This document shows positions 35,912-47,789 of a stretch of DNA of 49,335 bases, piece after piece. Numbering within the stretch: the first letter of the stretch is position 1; every line of letters starts with the position of its first letter. The stretch spans positions 636,794 to 686,128 of the forward strand of contig NW_014577078.1 in assembly GCF_000485595.1 (NCBI RefSeq), read 5' to 3'. Source of the DNA: Priapulus caudatus (taxonomy: Eukaryota > Priapulida > Priapulimorpha > Priapulimorphida > Priapulidae). Both the position numbers and the translations under genes were made by a program. The notes beneath the pieces were generated by a model, which saw only the letters and a list, made by a program, of their open reading frames with translations, had not been told where the DNA came from and searched no databases.

Positions 35912-37161
35912 GAGAGACAGAGAAAGCGAGAGACAGAGATAGGTAGCGCGCACGTGCTAGCGGCTAATTATATGCGGCTAATTATAAGGACCCGTGCGCA
36001 GCGCCTCGCCTCATGGAGACCGCATAATCAGTGGAACATCACAGAATCGCGCTTTGTTCAAGCGAGGGTGCAACATAATTGGAGTTTCTTTGTTGCCGAG
36101 CGTCAGCGTTGCCATCGTAATCCTAGCACGCTGGTCCCCTGGCGGGGATGGTGCGCACGTGTGGTGGGTATAACCATCGATAGCTTCGATCAACATCGTC
36201 GCTCACGCGAGAACACGCGTGGAATCGCAAAAAATATCGAGAGAATGAGATACAGCGGGAGAGATGGTGTGAGGTGAGGGAAGCGAGAAAACGAGATGGG
36301 AGAGGGTCGGGCAGAGAGAACGAGAGAGAACGAAAGCGGGAGAGAGGGGGTATAGAAAGAGAGGAGAGCGGTGAGCGAAACATTTTTTGCTTAGCCACGT
36401 GAAATCGAGCCTTTCTGAATCCCGTAACCTATCGAGTCCGACGTACTTTTGTTGAGAATACGTCCCTGCTCACACCATACGTGCGCTATACGCAGCGTGC
36501 TCTCTTCGTGTCTTTGTCACACGTGAGCTCAATTCTACAATGTCAATACTGTCGTGCTGCTTCAATGATATAGTTCTAAAAATAAAGCAAGGCTATAAGA
36601 CCGAGAACAGTACTCCACTCACAGCGTCCGTGTGGTTTTCCATTAAAGCGCTACTCTACACGCAATGGCGTCTCGTTTGTCAAAACAGGCAGTACGATGC
36701 TTTTTCGTCGTACACAAGTTCTCTGTACATCGAATTCGACACCCGCTTTTTTGCTTGTTTATATCGCACATCATACCCTCTAGCGGTCAACGGAAAACGT
36801 TGCATATATGGCGCTCACCGTTGTTGCTACTAAATGCTTTAGCGCGCACACAGTAAATATAAGTATAAAGATCAACCTGCAGTATCAATACAGTTTTGTT
36901 CGTTTTTCAATTGCACTGAGTAACTGTAATTATCTAGGCAGCTGTTGCTGTCACAATATCTATCCGACTCGTGCGCAAACTAACACAGCAGTCCTACTCA
37001 TAAACGGAATTACTGTATAAATAATGTAGAATAATAATAATAACGATAAACTTTAATAGGTAACGTTAGCTCGCCGATGACAATCACGTTGTTAGGATCA
37101 TACATGCCGATCGACACGTATATTGTATGTACAGTATGTGGAGGGTAATTCTTTTTTTCAT

Positions 37162-37245
37162 CGTTTGTTTGTTTGTTTGTTTGTTCGGTCATTTGTTTGT
37201 TTGTTTGTTTGTTTTTTCGGTCGTTTGTCTGTGTTGGTTTGTTCA
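37162..37245. repeat. TTTG microsatellite
   Basis: Tandem TTTG units in two blocks. It provides the pyrimidine-rich region before the possible exon at 37268. Confidence 0.9.
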
Positions 37246-37267
37246 ATTATTTGTTTCCCACTTTCAG

Positions 37268-37411
37268 CTCTCGCGTGCCATCAACACTGATCCAACGATG
37301 TGGGAGCTGATCAAGTGGATCGCAGCTGTCATAAGACGCTTCCGCTTGGCTAAAATGCCGAGAGTACCGGTGCATCAATATCGTGTACTGCATTACATGT
37401 ATGTAACGTGA
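37268..37411 (+). CDS. possible terminal exon of an unknown plus-strand gene
   Basis: A strong-looking acceptor (CCCACTTTCAG after a TTTG-repeat pyrimidine-rich tract) precedes a frame LSRAINTDPTMWELIKWIAA then VIRRFRLAKMPRVPVHQYRV ending in TGA at 37409-37411. The first 28 or so codons end mostly in G or C, like the confirmed exons here, and a GTACCG after KMPR could be a donor. No domain is recognised. No neighbouring exon was identified on this strand. It may equally be a chance open frame after a microsatellite. Confidence 0.22.
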   Translation, partial: LSRAINTDPTMWELIKWIAAVIRRFRLAKMPRVPVHQYRVLHYMYVT

Positions 37412-38019
37412 TAACTGCACGCAGGCAGTACATTCCTTTATCTATATTCATCCCAGAAAGCTTGCGACCGCGTTGACGTATTCATTCCATCTTCTTCTTT
37501 TATCCTCGTATCATGCCTTGAGGTTGTAGATAGAAGCATATAATATCATCGGACGGTTTATTTATCCAGCGATGACATATCGACGCCTTACGACACGCCT
37601 TCCCGGCGAAGACGACCATTTTCTTCTCTCGCGAGATCTCATTATCTCGTTAGCGTTGCCGACAGGGCTAATGTCAGTGAAGGGTAATACTATAGTCGGC
37701 TGCCCGTTCATCAACGGGTGCCTGCTGTGTCGGCATTCACGCCGGCGGCATTCAGGGAGAAAGAAGGGATGGCGGCGTGAATAGATACTGGCAGGATACC
37801 TGCACCTCGGCTTCACGTTGAGCGTGGCGGCTTTATAATTCCGCTCAACTTAACGACGCAGTGCGTAAGTGACTTTGAGCAGGCGATCTGTGACGGCATT
37901 GGCGCTTGTGACGGGATCGATATATAGAGTGAGAAGTAGAATCCGTTAGTCCGTGGTAGAACTCCCTCCCTCTTTCGCCGCAATATGTATATGCTGTAAT
38001 CTATCATGTACATACGATG

Positions 38020-38135
38020 TTTGTGTGTGTGCGTGCGTGCGTGCGTGCGTGTGCGCGCGTATGCGTGTGCGCGTGTGTGTGGGGGGGGGCATGTGCGTGT
38101 GCGTGTGCGTGTGTATGTGCGTGTGTACGTGCGTA
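38020..38135. repeat. GT / GTGC microsatellite with a G run
   Basis: Alternating GTGC and GT units with a nine-G run. No coding meaning. Confidence 0.93.
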
Positions 38136-38194
38136 CTAAGAAAGGGACGCTTAGCATACCTACACATTAACAAGCATAGGCGAATCTACGTTAC

Positions 38195-38400
38195 CGCGTT
38201 CACACGTAGCAAGAAATCCGGTATTTAGCGTTCACACGAGGCAAAATGCGCGGTCCAAGAAATACGGTATCTAAACAGATCCGGTATTTGATGTAAATAC
38301 GCGGCTTCCCAGACCCCGAATAATTTGCCGTGCTTGAGAAATACCGGATCTCTTGGACCGCGCATTTCCTCGTGTGAACGCTAAATACCGTAATACAAGG
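38195..38400. mobile_element. short palindromic element, copy 1 (related to 47256-47473)
   Basis: The phrases GCGTTCACACGAGG and CCTCGTGTGAACGC, and AAATCCGGTATTTAGCG with CGCTAAATACCG, occur in inverted order around a core holding AATAATTTGCCGTGCTTGAG. The copy at 47256-47473 has the same parts with the core inverted. No coding capacity, MITE-like. Confidence 0.7.
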
Positions 38401-39342
38401 CAAATTTAACCAACGTAAAAACATTTATATCAGGTGAGAGCTTTAGGATATATTTAGTAACGTTAGTACTAACTTTTGATGTAAAAAAATTACAAAAATA
38501 AGGTTTTCAACTATAAATTTCAGGAAATTCGTGACGTAGACACTTTAACCTAGCATGCTTTACCTGTCGGCAAAACAAACTAAAAGAAAACAGGATATCT
38601 TAGACGCAATTGAAGACAGTGTAGCAAGGCTAACCAATAACCAAAAAACAATAAACAAAAAAAACGAACAAAAAGAAAATAAGACATCTTAGACGGAATT
38701 GAAGGCAGTGTAGCAAAAAGCATTTCTTTGAAGATAACCAGTAAATGCCAAGTAAATTGGAACAGGAGGATTGAGTCATCACAGGAGACCAATATCGCGT
38801 TACGTTGCAGTGTAGAAAGACGTCAACTAATAGCAAAAATTACGACAGAATCACAAACCCATTTCTGCTAAAAGTCCGGTATTGCAAAGCCCCGATATTG
38901 AACGAATCGTAGTAGATAGAAAAACTCATGCGTCAGCGACAACCCATTAAATAAGCTATCATTCTGCGAAAATAGGAAAAATAATTGCATTCCGTCGAAT
39001 AATATGGCAAAAACAAAATCAACAGATGATGATGATGACGACAGAGACGTTGTATTTCACTGATAAATTACGGTCCGGGAGAGCTTGTTGGATGACAATG
39101 TAAATGCGTATAGAGCTAGTGACATTAGCAAAAAATCCTTCCTAGAATAAGCTTAAACATGTGATAAATACGAAAAAAATTGTATTCCGTCGAATAATAT
39201 GGCGCAAACAAAATTAACAGATGATGATGACAGAGACGTTGTATTTCACTGATAAATTCTGCAAAGTTATCTGAATGAAAAATCGTAGCAGATTTCCTGA
39301 TAACAATACGAAACAAAGCGCTGTCGACGGTCTACGAGAAAA

Positions 39343-39392
39343 TGTTATTGCTAAGACTAATGTTAAGACTAATTTTGTTTCTGACAACGGGC
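39343..39392 (+). repeat. third copy of the CTAAGACTAATGTT / TCTGACAACGG repeat
   Basis: Nearly identical to the repeats at 13793-13857 and, inverted, 14434-14490. Here it occurs alone. Confidence 0.75.
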
Positions 39393-40654
39393 TCTTGTTG
39401 TTTACGCCACCGGCCACAGCTCGAGTGGAATATATAGCAGTTCTGCTATAATGACACATCGTGACGTTTTCCCCCATTTATTTGACGTCGTGGCTCTTTT
39501 TCGACAATTCAGAAATGTCCCTATTCTCACTAGTTTCTGTTCAGATTTTATTTTAAAGAGATTGGCTATACTTTGCTTATTTTAAAGAGATTGGCTTTAA
39601 AGAGATTGGCAAAGCCGATTAGAATTTCGCTTCATCTAAAGTGCTGTCATTCATCGATTCGTTCCCATGCTGCCTGATCGCACTTTAATCTCTTACGGTG
39701 CCCATGGTCGACCAATCGATCAGCACAGTTTAATGGGTGGCTTTCCGAGACCGGACTGAACTGGCTCCGAGTAAGTCATCGAGAATCAATAACAGGGCTT
39801 AACTGTGGGCAGGGACCACGTAGGCTCGGCCACGCGGGAATGTTTTATGGGTCAGTATATGCGATCTGTGTGGACATTATGCTGAAGGGTTTCAGTGGAA
39901 ATCTAGAGTTGCGTGCGGTGCGGTTCGCGTGCGTTTCCTCTGCGGATTCGTTCACTCACGGCAAATGTGTGCTCTGGCCTCGTGCCACTGACGGTATCGA
40001 TACACGTAGCCTTCACCGTGTGGCTGTCGGTTCCGTCTGTCGGCAAGTGAACGCTTAGATTTCTCCGAGTATTTGGTTTAGTAGATCGTCTGGTGCGGTA
40101 TATTACCATGGCTACGGGCAACGGCGGCTGTCAATCATCTGACTATAATGACAAAATAGCGTCAGTCGTTCGAGAGCCAACTAACAACGTTCTAAAGTTT
40201 CCTTTTTTGATTGATTGGCCCATTATCGCGTAATATTTTTTATCATCAAGAATCAAAGTTTATAAGAATATATATATATATATTATAGAGCGAGAGAGAG
40301 AGTACAATGTCGATGATAGTTATTGGCAGCTGTAAATGTTCATATACCGCCATGCGGTGAGGGTCGGGTACAATCCACGCTATGATAGCCATGCTTGTGC
40401 GCTATTTCGCCTGCAATGATTTGATCGTGTGTGAATGCGAAACACATGATATAAACGCGTCGATACCTTATCCATATGGCAATTAATCTTACTCGCATCG
40501 AGATGAGATTTAATTTGAACACAAATCTTATTAGAAAGGTAAACGCCTACAGTAGTTTAACCTGCATCGTTTCTGTGTAGGCTGGTGAATCTATGCCATT
40601 AGCGATGTCAGGAGTACGATCTGACGCCCACTCTCCCTTTTTCATCTTGTATTC

Positions 40655-40675
40655 CTCTACCCCTCTCTCTTTCTC

Positions 40676-40707
<32 letters not shown>

Positions 40708-40755
40708 TCTCTCTCTCTCTCTCTCTCCTCTCCTCTTTCCTCCCTTATTCTTCTT

Positions 40756-40811
<56 letters not shown>

Positions 40812-40825
40812 TCTCGCTCTCTCTT
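40655..40825. repeat. CT microsatellite tract
   Basis: CT-rich with TTC and T-run interruptions. It is followed by two direct copies of CTCGATCGATATGAAAT. Confidence 0.93.
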
Positions 40826-41576
40826 CTCACACTCGATCGATATGAAATTGATAACACTTGCTCTCTCACTCTCGATCGATATGAAATGATAACACGCCCT
40901 GATCGTATTTGTATTAAAAATCATATCAAGTTATTGACAGGGTCAGGATAGGTGTAAAAACACGCACATTTTATTCATTTCTGGCAGGATACTAATGGAA
41001 ACTCACTCTATAAACGGAATTGGCAAATAAAGCCATTATAGTAATAATCCGAAGCGACATGTTCCACTGCTCCCTGTAGGTCGTTATACCGTGTAAAACT
41101 GACAGCGATGGATGAATGACGAACGAAAATAAAAACTACGAACCCCGTCGTTTCCCTTCACTACTAACAAACGAATGTAAAATAGCATTTGCGTTTCCGC
41201 TTCCGTTCATCAAGTAATGGTCGTTACGTCATGTGGTTACGCTGCATGCGTCATGCTCTGTAAGCGGCTTTGCCATTGTTTGATACGCGTGCGGTTTCCG
41301 AAAACGTGGAAAAAAGACACGAGCGCATGTCTCTACTGCGCATGCTTAGTATGCTTAATGCAATTATTCTGTCCTTGACTGTCACGTAGATTACGTTGAC
41401 AAAAAGGCGAACGTGGGTTCGGATATTTTTCGTCTGAGCCGCCGACGTGATTGCCGCACACCAATTAGGTTTGAGGGGACATGTACGTGAGATAGTAAAG
41501 TGTGCGCGTAAGTGCCTCCATACACGTAACCACGTATACCTTCAATCTACACATAAAATAGTGACAAATAAATTAT

Positions 41577-41612
41577 ATATAAATAAATATATATATATAT
41601 ATATATATATAT
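41577..41612. repeat. AT dinucleotide repeat
   Basis: TATATA run in otherwise featureless sequence. Confidence 0.9.
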
Positions 41613-43159
41613 CATTGGGCTAAAGAAGTAGTGTTTATAAAGCTACGAATATATTGCTAGGGGAAAATAGAGATACCCGTCGCGGGTTTTTGCGGATACG
41701 TATTTTGAAGTTGCCAATTTTCCTTCACGATTATGACGAAGTAATCTGATATTTCCAACGTTGGTTATGTACCTTACTAACATGCTCACGTTAACTCGTT
41801 TATGTTCGTGCGCTATATTGAGCAACCAATTTTATTAGATACAAAATGACTGCGTACTTCCGCTTTTTACGCTCGTCAGGTAAAATAACGGACAAAATTA
41901 GGTTTATTTTCGTCCCGTTATTTTCGGATTTTTCCCCTAAGCCTCCCTAACATAGCTATGCACCGATTAATTGAACTAAGTGCTGATATACTCCATATTT
42001 GTGGCAACGTGGCGAGATATGTATTCGCGACCAGTGCCCGTAGTATCGTGTAGTTACATGGTTATATGATAATACGGCAACAATCACAGAAACATGAACC
42101 CTATGTTAATGTAAGGTTATTAAATTAATGTCGTACGTCTTATTTCACGCAGATATTTTTTTAATAATGCATATCATGTTAGATATCGATTTACATTGCT
42201 TCAAATGAAATTATCATGTCAACAATCAAAATTTATATTACAAACCTTATGTATTTTATAACATCTAATCGCCCCTCTGCTAAAACAACCCCCACCAAAG
42301 TCTATCTAACCAAGGTCTGCTAATGCACGTCTAAGTTAAAAACCTTTTTTTACAAATATTTTATCAACACACATCAACTGAGTTTACGCGACTTGCATAT
42401 ATGTCGAAAACAGGCAAATTATTCTGCCGTGTCATCAGTTTTATCAAAGTAGTTAGACAGCAAAATGTACAAAAAAGTGCTATTAGGCTACAGTTGGTTG
42501 CAAACGCGAAGAGCACGAATAGACAGCTATATCGTGTGCCAATTACAGAAGTCTCCCTCACCACTGAAACTGTTCCCTCAGGCGTATCGTCAACAACGTC
42601 CAATTTCGAAAATACCTCGTATTGGATGATCTTTCGCGATCGTTTTACGAAGTCACGAACATCAAATCTAACCAGATAGCGTCAACGTCTACAGTTACTC
42701 TATAACCTACGTCACCGGCGCGCGTTTCAGAACGTAGTCGTCCCGAAACGCAGCTGCAGGGCATCTTTGGCCATCTTTGGCCGGCAATTGCTTTGCACGC
42801 TTCCGGTCGTGTGTGAATCGTAACGACAACCATGCCTGCTCGCGCGCTCGCGTAGCCTACATACTCGTGTGGTCGGTGCCTACATAGGGCCTACCCACCT
42901 ATTTCAGTACAGCCGTTTTTGAATTTTCCAGAGTCGATAGATGGGCACGCACTCTCTACCCGAATCGACGTCGAAATTTCGTGTAAAAATGTTTGCGCGT
43001 TCGCCGGCTAACATGTGGAAAGTAATATGACACGCATGAAAATCGCCGAATGCGTCCAAGCGGAAAGCGTGGAAAGACTAGCTCCTTGCATATGAACAGG
43101 TTAGTTAGAGGCTCGCGCATCTCAGAGATGAGTACGAAAGATGCACCGCCTGGCGAACA

Positions 43160-43175
43160 ACGCCATCTAGCGGCG
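43160..43175. promoter_or_regulatory. CTCF-like motif
   Basis: ACGCCATCTAGCGGCG resembles the core of invertebrate CTCF sites (GCGCCA-C/T-CTAG-x-GG). It lies in a relatively GC-rich, CpG-rich stretch. Binding is inference only. Confidence 0.3.
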
Positions 43176-43362
43176 AGCAACATTTACATAGTAGAATCTG
43201 ACGAAGGTAATTCGACGCGAGAGGTACTCGCTCTCTCGTATTAACGCGAGCGGAAAAGTCACGTCCTGGACGCGGGGATTCCCGAAATGTTCCCACGGGA
43301 AAATCACGCGATCGGCGCGCCACCACCGACGCCGGTGACTGAAGACCACACTTGCGGGGTTA

Positions 43363-43390
43363 AATTATTTTTACCGCGGTAAAAATAATT
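43363..43390. repeat. perfect 28-bp palindrome between direct repeats
   Basis: AATTATTTTTACCG is followed at once by its exact complement with no loop. Nearly identical direct repeats GGTGA-x-x-GAAGACCACACTTGCGGGG (about 43334) and GGTGAAGATCACACTTGCGG (about 43424) lie on the two sides. Confidence 0.95.
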
Positions 43391-44159
43391 GTTTCTCAGT
43401 ACAACAGCCAACCATAGACGACGGTGAAGATCACACTTGCGGGGCTACCCGAATTACGGAGTAAAGCTTCGCGACGAATTCCAGAGCGCTCGGAGAATAT
43501 GCGGTGCTGGATACCTCGGCATCTGCTATCGCGCTAATAATAGGCGTGTGACAACGCGCATCTGCCGCCAGCGGCGCTGTCGATTTGAAGTGATATATTT
43601 TCACAACGCTCGTTCAGCGCATTGCCCACCTGCGGTTCACAACATATACAACATATACAACATACAAAATATACGACATATAGACGTATGTACATCTGTA
43701 TACGACGGTATATTTTAAATTACCCACAATGCAACGCCGCCGGCCATGACGGTTTCAGAAACCAGTTCAGGCATGGTACAAGTACATTGAGCAAAGGACC
43801 TCTGCTCATTTTATTCGCCTATTAAGCAAATCCATCACATCGCCGCTCTCCTGCGGTGTTGTCAACTGCAGCAATCAGTATCAGAGAGAGCCACACAGCT
43901 TTTTTAGGCTGCTTAGCGTGATCACAACGCAAGGTAAAGTGACGAGAGACCAGGCGGACCACAGACGCTTGAAGCGTTTTCAATAAAAAAGCAATGCTGA
44001 ATAAACACGAAATGTATTTGCCAATGTCTTAATGTTTCTCTACTCTCTTTCACCTAGTATTGCCGATAATTACCTGTAAATGCCGGTCAAATGCTCCTCT
44101 GCAACACACAGGTACACCGCACACACGGCGCACGCCGCTACACATTTACACTTATATAC

Positions 44160-44336
44160 ATATATCGCCGGCATCCAGTAGGCAGCTGTTTGAGTGGGGG
44201 TGGTGATTTCTCTTGCACGTGCAGCATACTCTACGTAAAATAGCACCGAGGCAACATGTAAACAGAATTCACCAAGCCCGGCTTTACAATTACAGTGTGC
44301 TGACATGATGTCTGTCCCATATTCTCTCATCGTGAC
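44160..44336 (-). CDS. SWIM zinc-finger exon of a transposon-type protein
   Basis: After a pyrimidine-rich tract ending TGCATAG on the minus strand, the frame reads VTMREYGTDIMSAHCNCKAG then LGEFCLHVASVLFYVEYAAR and ends about TAAYWMP. C-x-C-x7-C-x-H with the following hydrophobic helix is the SWIM zinc finger, a DNA- or protein-binding module. The surrounding residues (SAHC-x-CKAGLG, HVA-x-x-L-x-x-x-E) resemble those in SAP/SWIM/YqaJ proteins that are multicopy in many invertebrates. The upstream frame is closed by a TAG, which falls at the acceptor, as expected of an internal exon. The 3' end is uncertain: a GTATAT donor at 44154-44159 is one option. It is not linked to the plus-strand SAP exon at 7487, so these are separate copies. 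No YqaJ exon was recognised nearby. Confidence 0.62.
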
Positions 44337-44519
44337 CTATGCACGGGTAGAGAGATGGTATAATCAGAGACTGTATCGCTAGATTGCGCATATCGGTAAC
44401 ACGTGTTCGCAATTCTGACTACCAGTATGGCCGGCGGCAAGTGATTGTAGGTAATATTGCTATTTTTAGTGCAAGTCGCGGAACCCTCTATACCTGTCTA
44501 CCTGTATGCGATATAGTCG

Positions 44520-45284
44520 AGACACACCCTTCAAGAGATAACAACCGCTCTCGAGGAAAATGCATCCAAGGTTGGTTTAAAGATCAGCTGCCAGAAGACT
44601 AAGACCATGCAGACTGGAGACCAGCAGCCAATAGACCATCTGATCATCAATGGGAAACCTGTGGAAAACGTCAAAAGATTTACCTATCTTGGCAGCACAT
44701 TCACAACGGCAGGAGATGTAGAGGTCGACATCAACTCTCGAATTGGTAAAGTTGCATCAGTATTCAGAAGAATGCTGCCAATATGGTCTAGTGGTGGAAT
44801 ACCCAAAATGCTAAAAGTCAAGCTCCTCCGATCCATAGTCCTCCCTACAGCTCTCTATGCCAGTGAAACATGGAAAATTACCGTGAAGATGAAGAAGAAA
44901 TTGGACGCATTCCAACAACGCTGCCTGAGGAAGATCCTGAAGGTTAGCTACAGAGATCACATCAGGAACGAAGAAATCTACCGGAGGACTGCAACAATGC
45001 CTCTCAGTCAAGACATAGAGATCCGCAGGATGAAATTCGCAGGACACGTACTCAGAATGCCACCAGCGCGTGCTCCCAAGATAGGAATTTCATGGCAACC
45101 TGACGGAAGAAGGAAAAAAGGCCGACCACAACTCACGTGGAGGCAAACGTTCGAAAAGGATTTGGAAACCCGGGACGTTTGCTTATCGAGGGTGGAAGAC
45201 GTCGCACATGACCGGGTAGAATGGCGAAGGCTTGCTGCCCAATGCACTCAACAGGGTGGGAGGAACTAAGTCTAAGTAAGTAAG
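44520..45284 (+). mobile_element. 5'-truncated non-LTR retrotransposon, C-terminal reverse transcriptase tail
   Basis: The open frame starts upstream of the first ATG (44607) at about 44520 and ends at a TAA at 45267-45269. It begins HTLQEITTALEENASKVGLK and ISCQKTKTM, the region of LINE reverse transcriptases downstream of the catalytic motif. RFTYLGSTFTTAGDVEVDIN, a PTALYASETW block, a QRCLRKILKVSYRDHIRNEE block, RRMKFAGHVLRMP and a GRRKKGRPQLTWRQ tail follow, all typical of the C-terminal part of non-LTR ORF2 proteins. The catalytic FADD-type residues, the rest of the RT and any endonuclease are missing, as expected from incomplete reverse transcription. The frame is intact over about 250 codons, suggesting a fairly young insertion. 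It is followed by a short TAAG-repeat tail (45268-45284), a common 3' end in such elements. RTE-like or CR1-like origin cannot be settled here. No target-site duplication was seen. Confidence 0.85.
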
Positions 45285-45689
45285 AAGGTGTGAAACTACT
45301 CACTCAAGTGTTCAGATAGTTAGTTATTCATCTGCTCGGGTAATTACTGCAGGTGTGCGGATAACCGATGAGCTGCGCAACGTGTTACCAGCTGTGCAGG
45401 TACTCAGGTGTGCAGCCGCATGCGTGCGTGTCTAGCTGGCTACCTACCCGTACAACACTCACTTACGGGTCTCACCAGGATCGCTTGTATCTACTAGATT
45501 GCTCGTAGCTACTCAGGGGTGAAGGTAGGCACTTTATTTCACGAATAGCTAATCGGTTATACGCATGGCAGTCTAGCTAGCTATATTCCTGTACGGTTCT
45601 AGACATGTGTATGGCTAGCTACTTACTTACGACTTTAACCAGGTTGGCTTGTAGCTACTAAAGGTGTGCATGTAGTTTCTCAGGTATCC

Positions 45690-45895
45690 AGCTAGCTGAT
45701 CAGGTGTCCATATAGCTAATCAGGTGTGCACATAGCTACTCAGGTGTGCATATAGCTACTCTGGTGGGCACATAGCTACTCTGGTGTGCATATACCTACT
45801 CTGGTGTGCACATAGCTACTCTGGTGTGCATATAGCTACTCTGGTGTGCACATAGCTACTCTGGTGTACCCATAGCTACTCAGGTATAGGCGGCC
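45690..45895. repeat. 20-bp minisatellite (TAGCTACTCTGGTGTGCACA)n
   Basis: About ten units alternating GTGCACATAGCTACT and GTGCATATAGCTACT. Degenerate relatives of the unit (CAGGTGTGCAG, TAGCTAC) extend from about 45290 to 45930, just downstream of the retrotransposon tail. Confidence 0.93.
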
Positions 45896-46279
45896 AGCTA
45901 ATTAGGTGTGCAGCTAGCTAACCAGGAATACAGACAGCTATTCGAGCTTACGTGAATCTATTTGGCACGGCAATATCGATTACCCTTCGGTGACTGCTGC
46001 TGCTGATCCGATCGATTATCGTCTAGAGAATTTTCTGGGTACACTCGCTGCTCGACTTTCCTGCCAACATTATGTAGGTACCGCGCTCTAGAGGTGCTGT
46101 GCATGCACGCACGTACACGCGAGCGCGCTGGTAGAAACGCACGGACACGCGCACGCCCAAACGCACGCACGCACACGCGCATGCAAGCACATACGAAAAC
46201 TCACATGTAGACGCATATACGTATATATCATAATGCGCATACACAAACTGGAACTGCTAAGCATCTACGCACCCACGCC

Positions 46280-46308
46280 CACACACACGCGCGCGCGCGC
46301 CGCGTGTG

Positions 46309-46352
<44 letters not shown>

Positions 46353-46562
46353 GTGTGTGTGTGTGTGTCTGTGTGTGTGTGTGTGCGTGTGTGTGTGTGT
46401 GTGTGTGCCGCGCGCGCGTGTGTGTGTGTGTGCGTGTGTGCGTGTGTGTGTGTGCGTGTGTGTGTGCGTGGCGTGCTGTGTGTGTGTGTGTGTGTGTGTG
46501 TGTTGTGTCGCGTGTTGTGTGCGCGTGTGTGTGTGTGCGCGTGTGTGTGTGTGTGTGCGCGC
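46280..46562. repeat. GT microsatellite
   Basis: Nearly 280 bases of GT with CG interruptions. Cys/Val and Thr/His frames through it are artefacts. A CG/CACG tract lies just upstream (46105-46185). Confidence 0.97.
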
Positions 46563-47185
46563 TCCGCAGCTGTTGTCGTTTGCGTGCTGGCAGTCGCATC
46601 ATTTTCTTCACGCTACTGCTCGCCTGCCCTCCCCTTCTCATTGGCCTGACGGAGGAGCGATGCTATATATGCGTGGTGACGAGCTGGCGATGAGCAAGCA
46701 TATGTTCGTGTAAGCTCGCGAAGTATAACGAAGTAGGGAGGAAGAGAACTGCGTCGAAAAAACTCACTAATTCGCTTTCGGTTGTAGACAAACTGTCGTA
46801 ATAACGAATCGGAGGGACGCAAAGTGCCCCAACTTTGACTCCACGGTCGTGTCTTATTAATAATTTTTAACGTGATAACGACAATAACTTGACATAAACT
46901 GCGTAGATATAACGTTACGTAATAACTTTATATGTGGTAGTTTGTATTATTCAATACCAGATTTTGTGTGTTGATATCATGCGCGCTTCGTTCACACGAA
47001 GACCTCGTATTTCTAAAATACCGGATTTGCGAAATACCGAATCTGAGACAAATACGCGGCCGAGCGTTCACACGCTGATTCGCGGATCCAGAAATACGGT
47101 ATTTGCGAGCTGCGAGCTGCGTTAAACAATCAACGAACAATGCCGAAATAAACAATGCAATGCGCACCAACTGCCGATAAATACG

Positions 47186-47252
47186 TAGACTGGTCCGTGC
47201 TCGACAGTTCCACTCGCGTTACACTGGAACTGTCGAGCGCGCGACCAGTCTA
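47186..47252. repeat. hairpin
   Basis: TAGACTGGTC, then GCTCGACAGTTCCA, pairs with TGGAACTGTCGAGC, then GACCAGTCTA, around a loop of about 11 bases. It separates two pieces of the palindromic element family. Confidence 0.85.
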
Positions 47253-47255
47253 TAA

Positions 47256-47473
47256 AATACGCGGCTTCAGAAATCCGGTATTTAGCGTTCACACGAGGAA
47301 ATGCGGCGTCCAAGAAATCCGGTATTTCTCAAGCACGGCAAATTATTCGGTCTGGGAAGCCTCGTATTTACATGAAATACCGGATCTGTTTAGATAGCGT
47401 ATTTTTTGGGCCTCGTATTTTGCCTCGTGTGAACGCTAAATACCGGATTTCTTTGCTACGTGTGAACGCGGCT
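47256..47473. mobile_element. short palindromic element, copy 2
   Basis: Shares CCGGTATTTAGCGTTCACAC, CTCAAGCACGGCAAATTATT and CCTCGTGTGAACGCTAAATA with the element at 38195-38400. Related ACACG/GGTATTT pieces also lie at 46985-47110, and an unrelated hairpin (47186-47252) sits directly beside it. Confidence 0.7.
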
Positions 47474-47599
47474 ATCGTATTAAATTACTATAGTCTTAAA
47501 TCTGTGACGGTGCCCAATTATTCTAATTCTGCATTGCCTGATGGTATCACTATCACGTATTCAGAAGCATAATTAAAATTAAAATTATGATTATTATCA

Positions 47600-47725
47600 T
47601 CATTATCATCATCATCATTCTTCTTACCACTATTACTACTTCTAATATTATTATTATTATTATTGTTATTGTTATTGTTAGTGTTAATGTTATTGTTATT
47701 GTTATTGTTGTTGTTACGTTGTTGC

Positions 47726-47782
<57 letters not shown>
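47600..47782. repeat. ATC / ATT / GTT trinucleotide repeat
   Basis: Successive blocks of ATC, ATT, GTT-ATT and finally a long GTT run. Poly-Leu, poly-Ile and poly-Asn frames are artefacts. Confidence 0.96.
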
Positions 47783-47783
<1 letters not shown>

Positions 47784-47789
47784 ATGCTC

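Larger units (their letters stand above)
39400..43100. other. stretch without recognised gene
   Basis: Unique sequence with CT (40655-40825) and AT (41577-41612) microsatellites. No exon with convincing composition or splice sites was found. Confidence 0.6.

Noticed and set aside
43437-43718. 93-residue plus-strand frame in the GC-rich region
   Set aside because: Ends in an ATACAACAT repeat and shows no domain; composition alone does not support a gene.
46228-46713. Several frames of about 130 residues, Cys/Val or Thr/His rich
   Set aside because: They are translations of the GT microsatellite on both strands.
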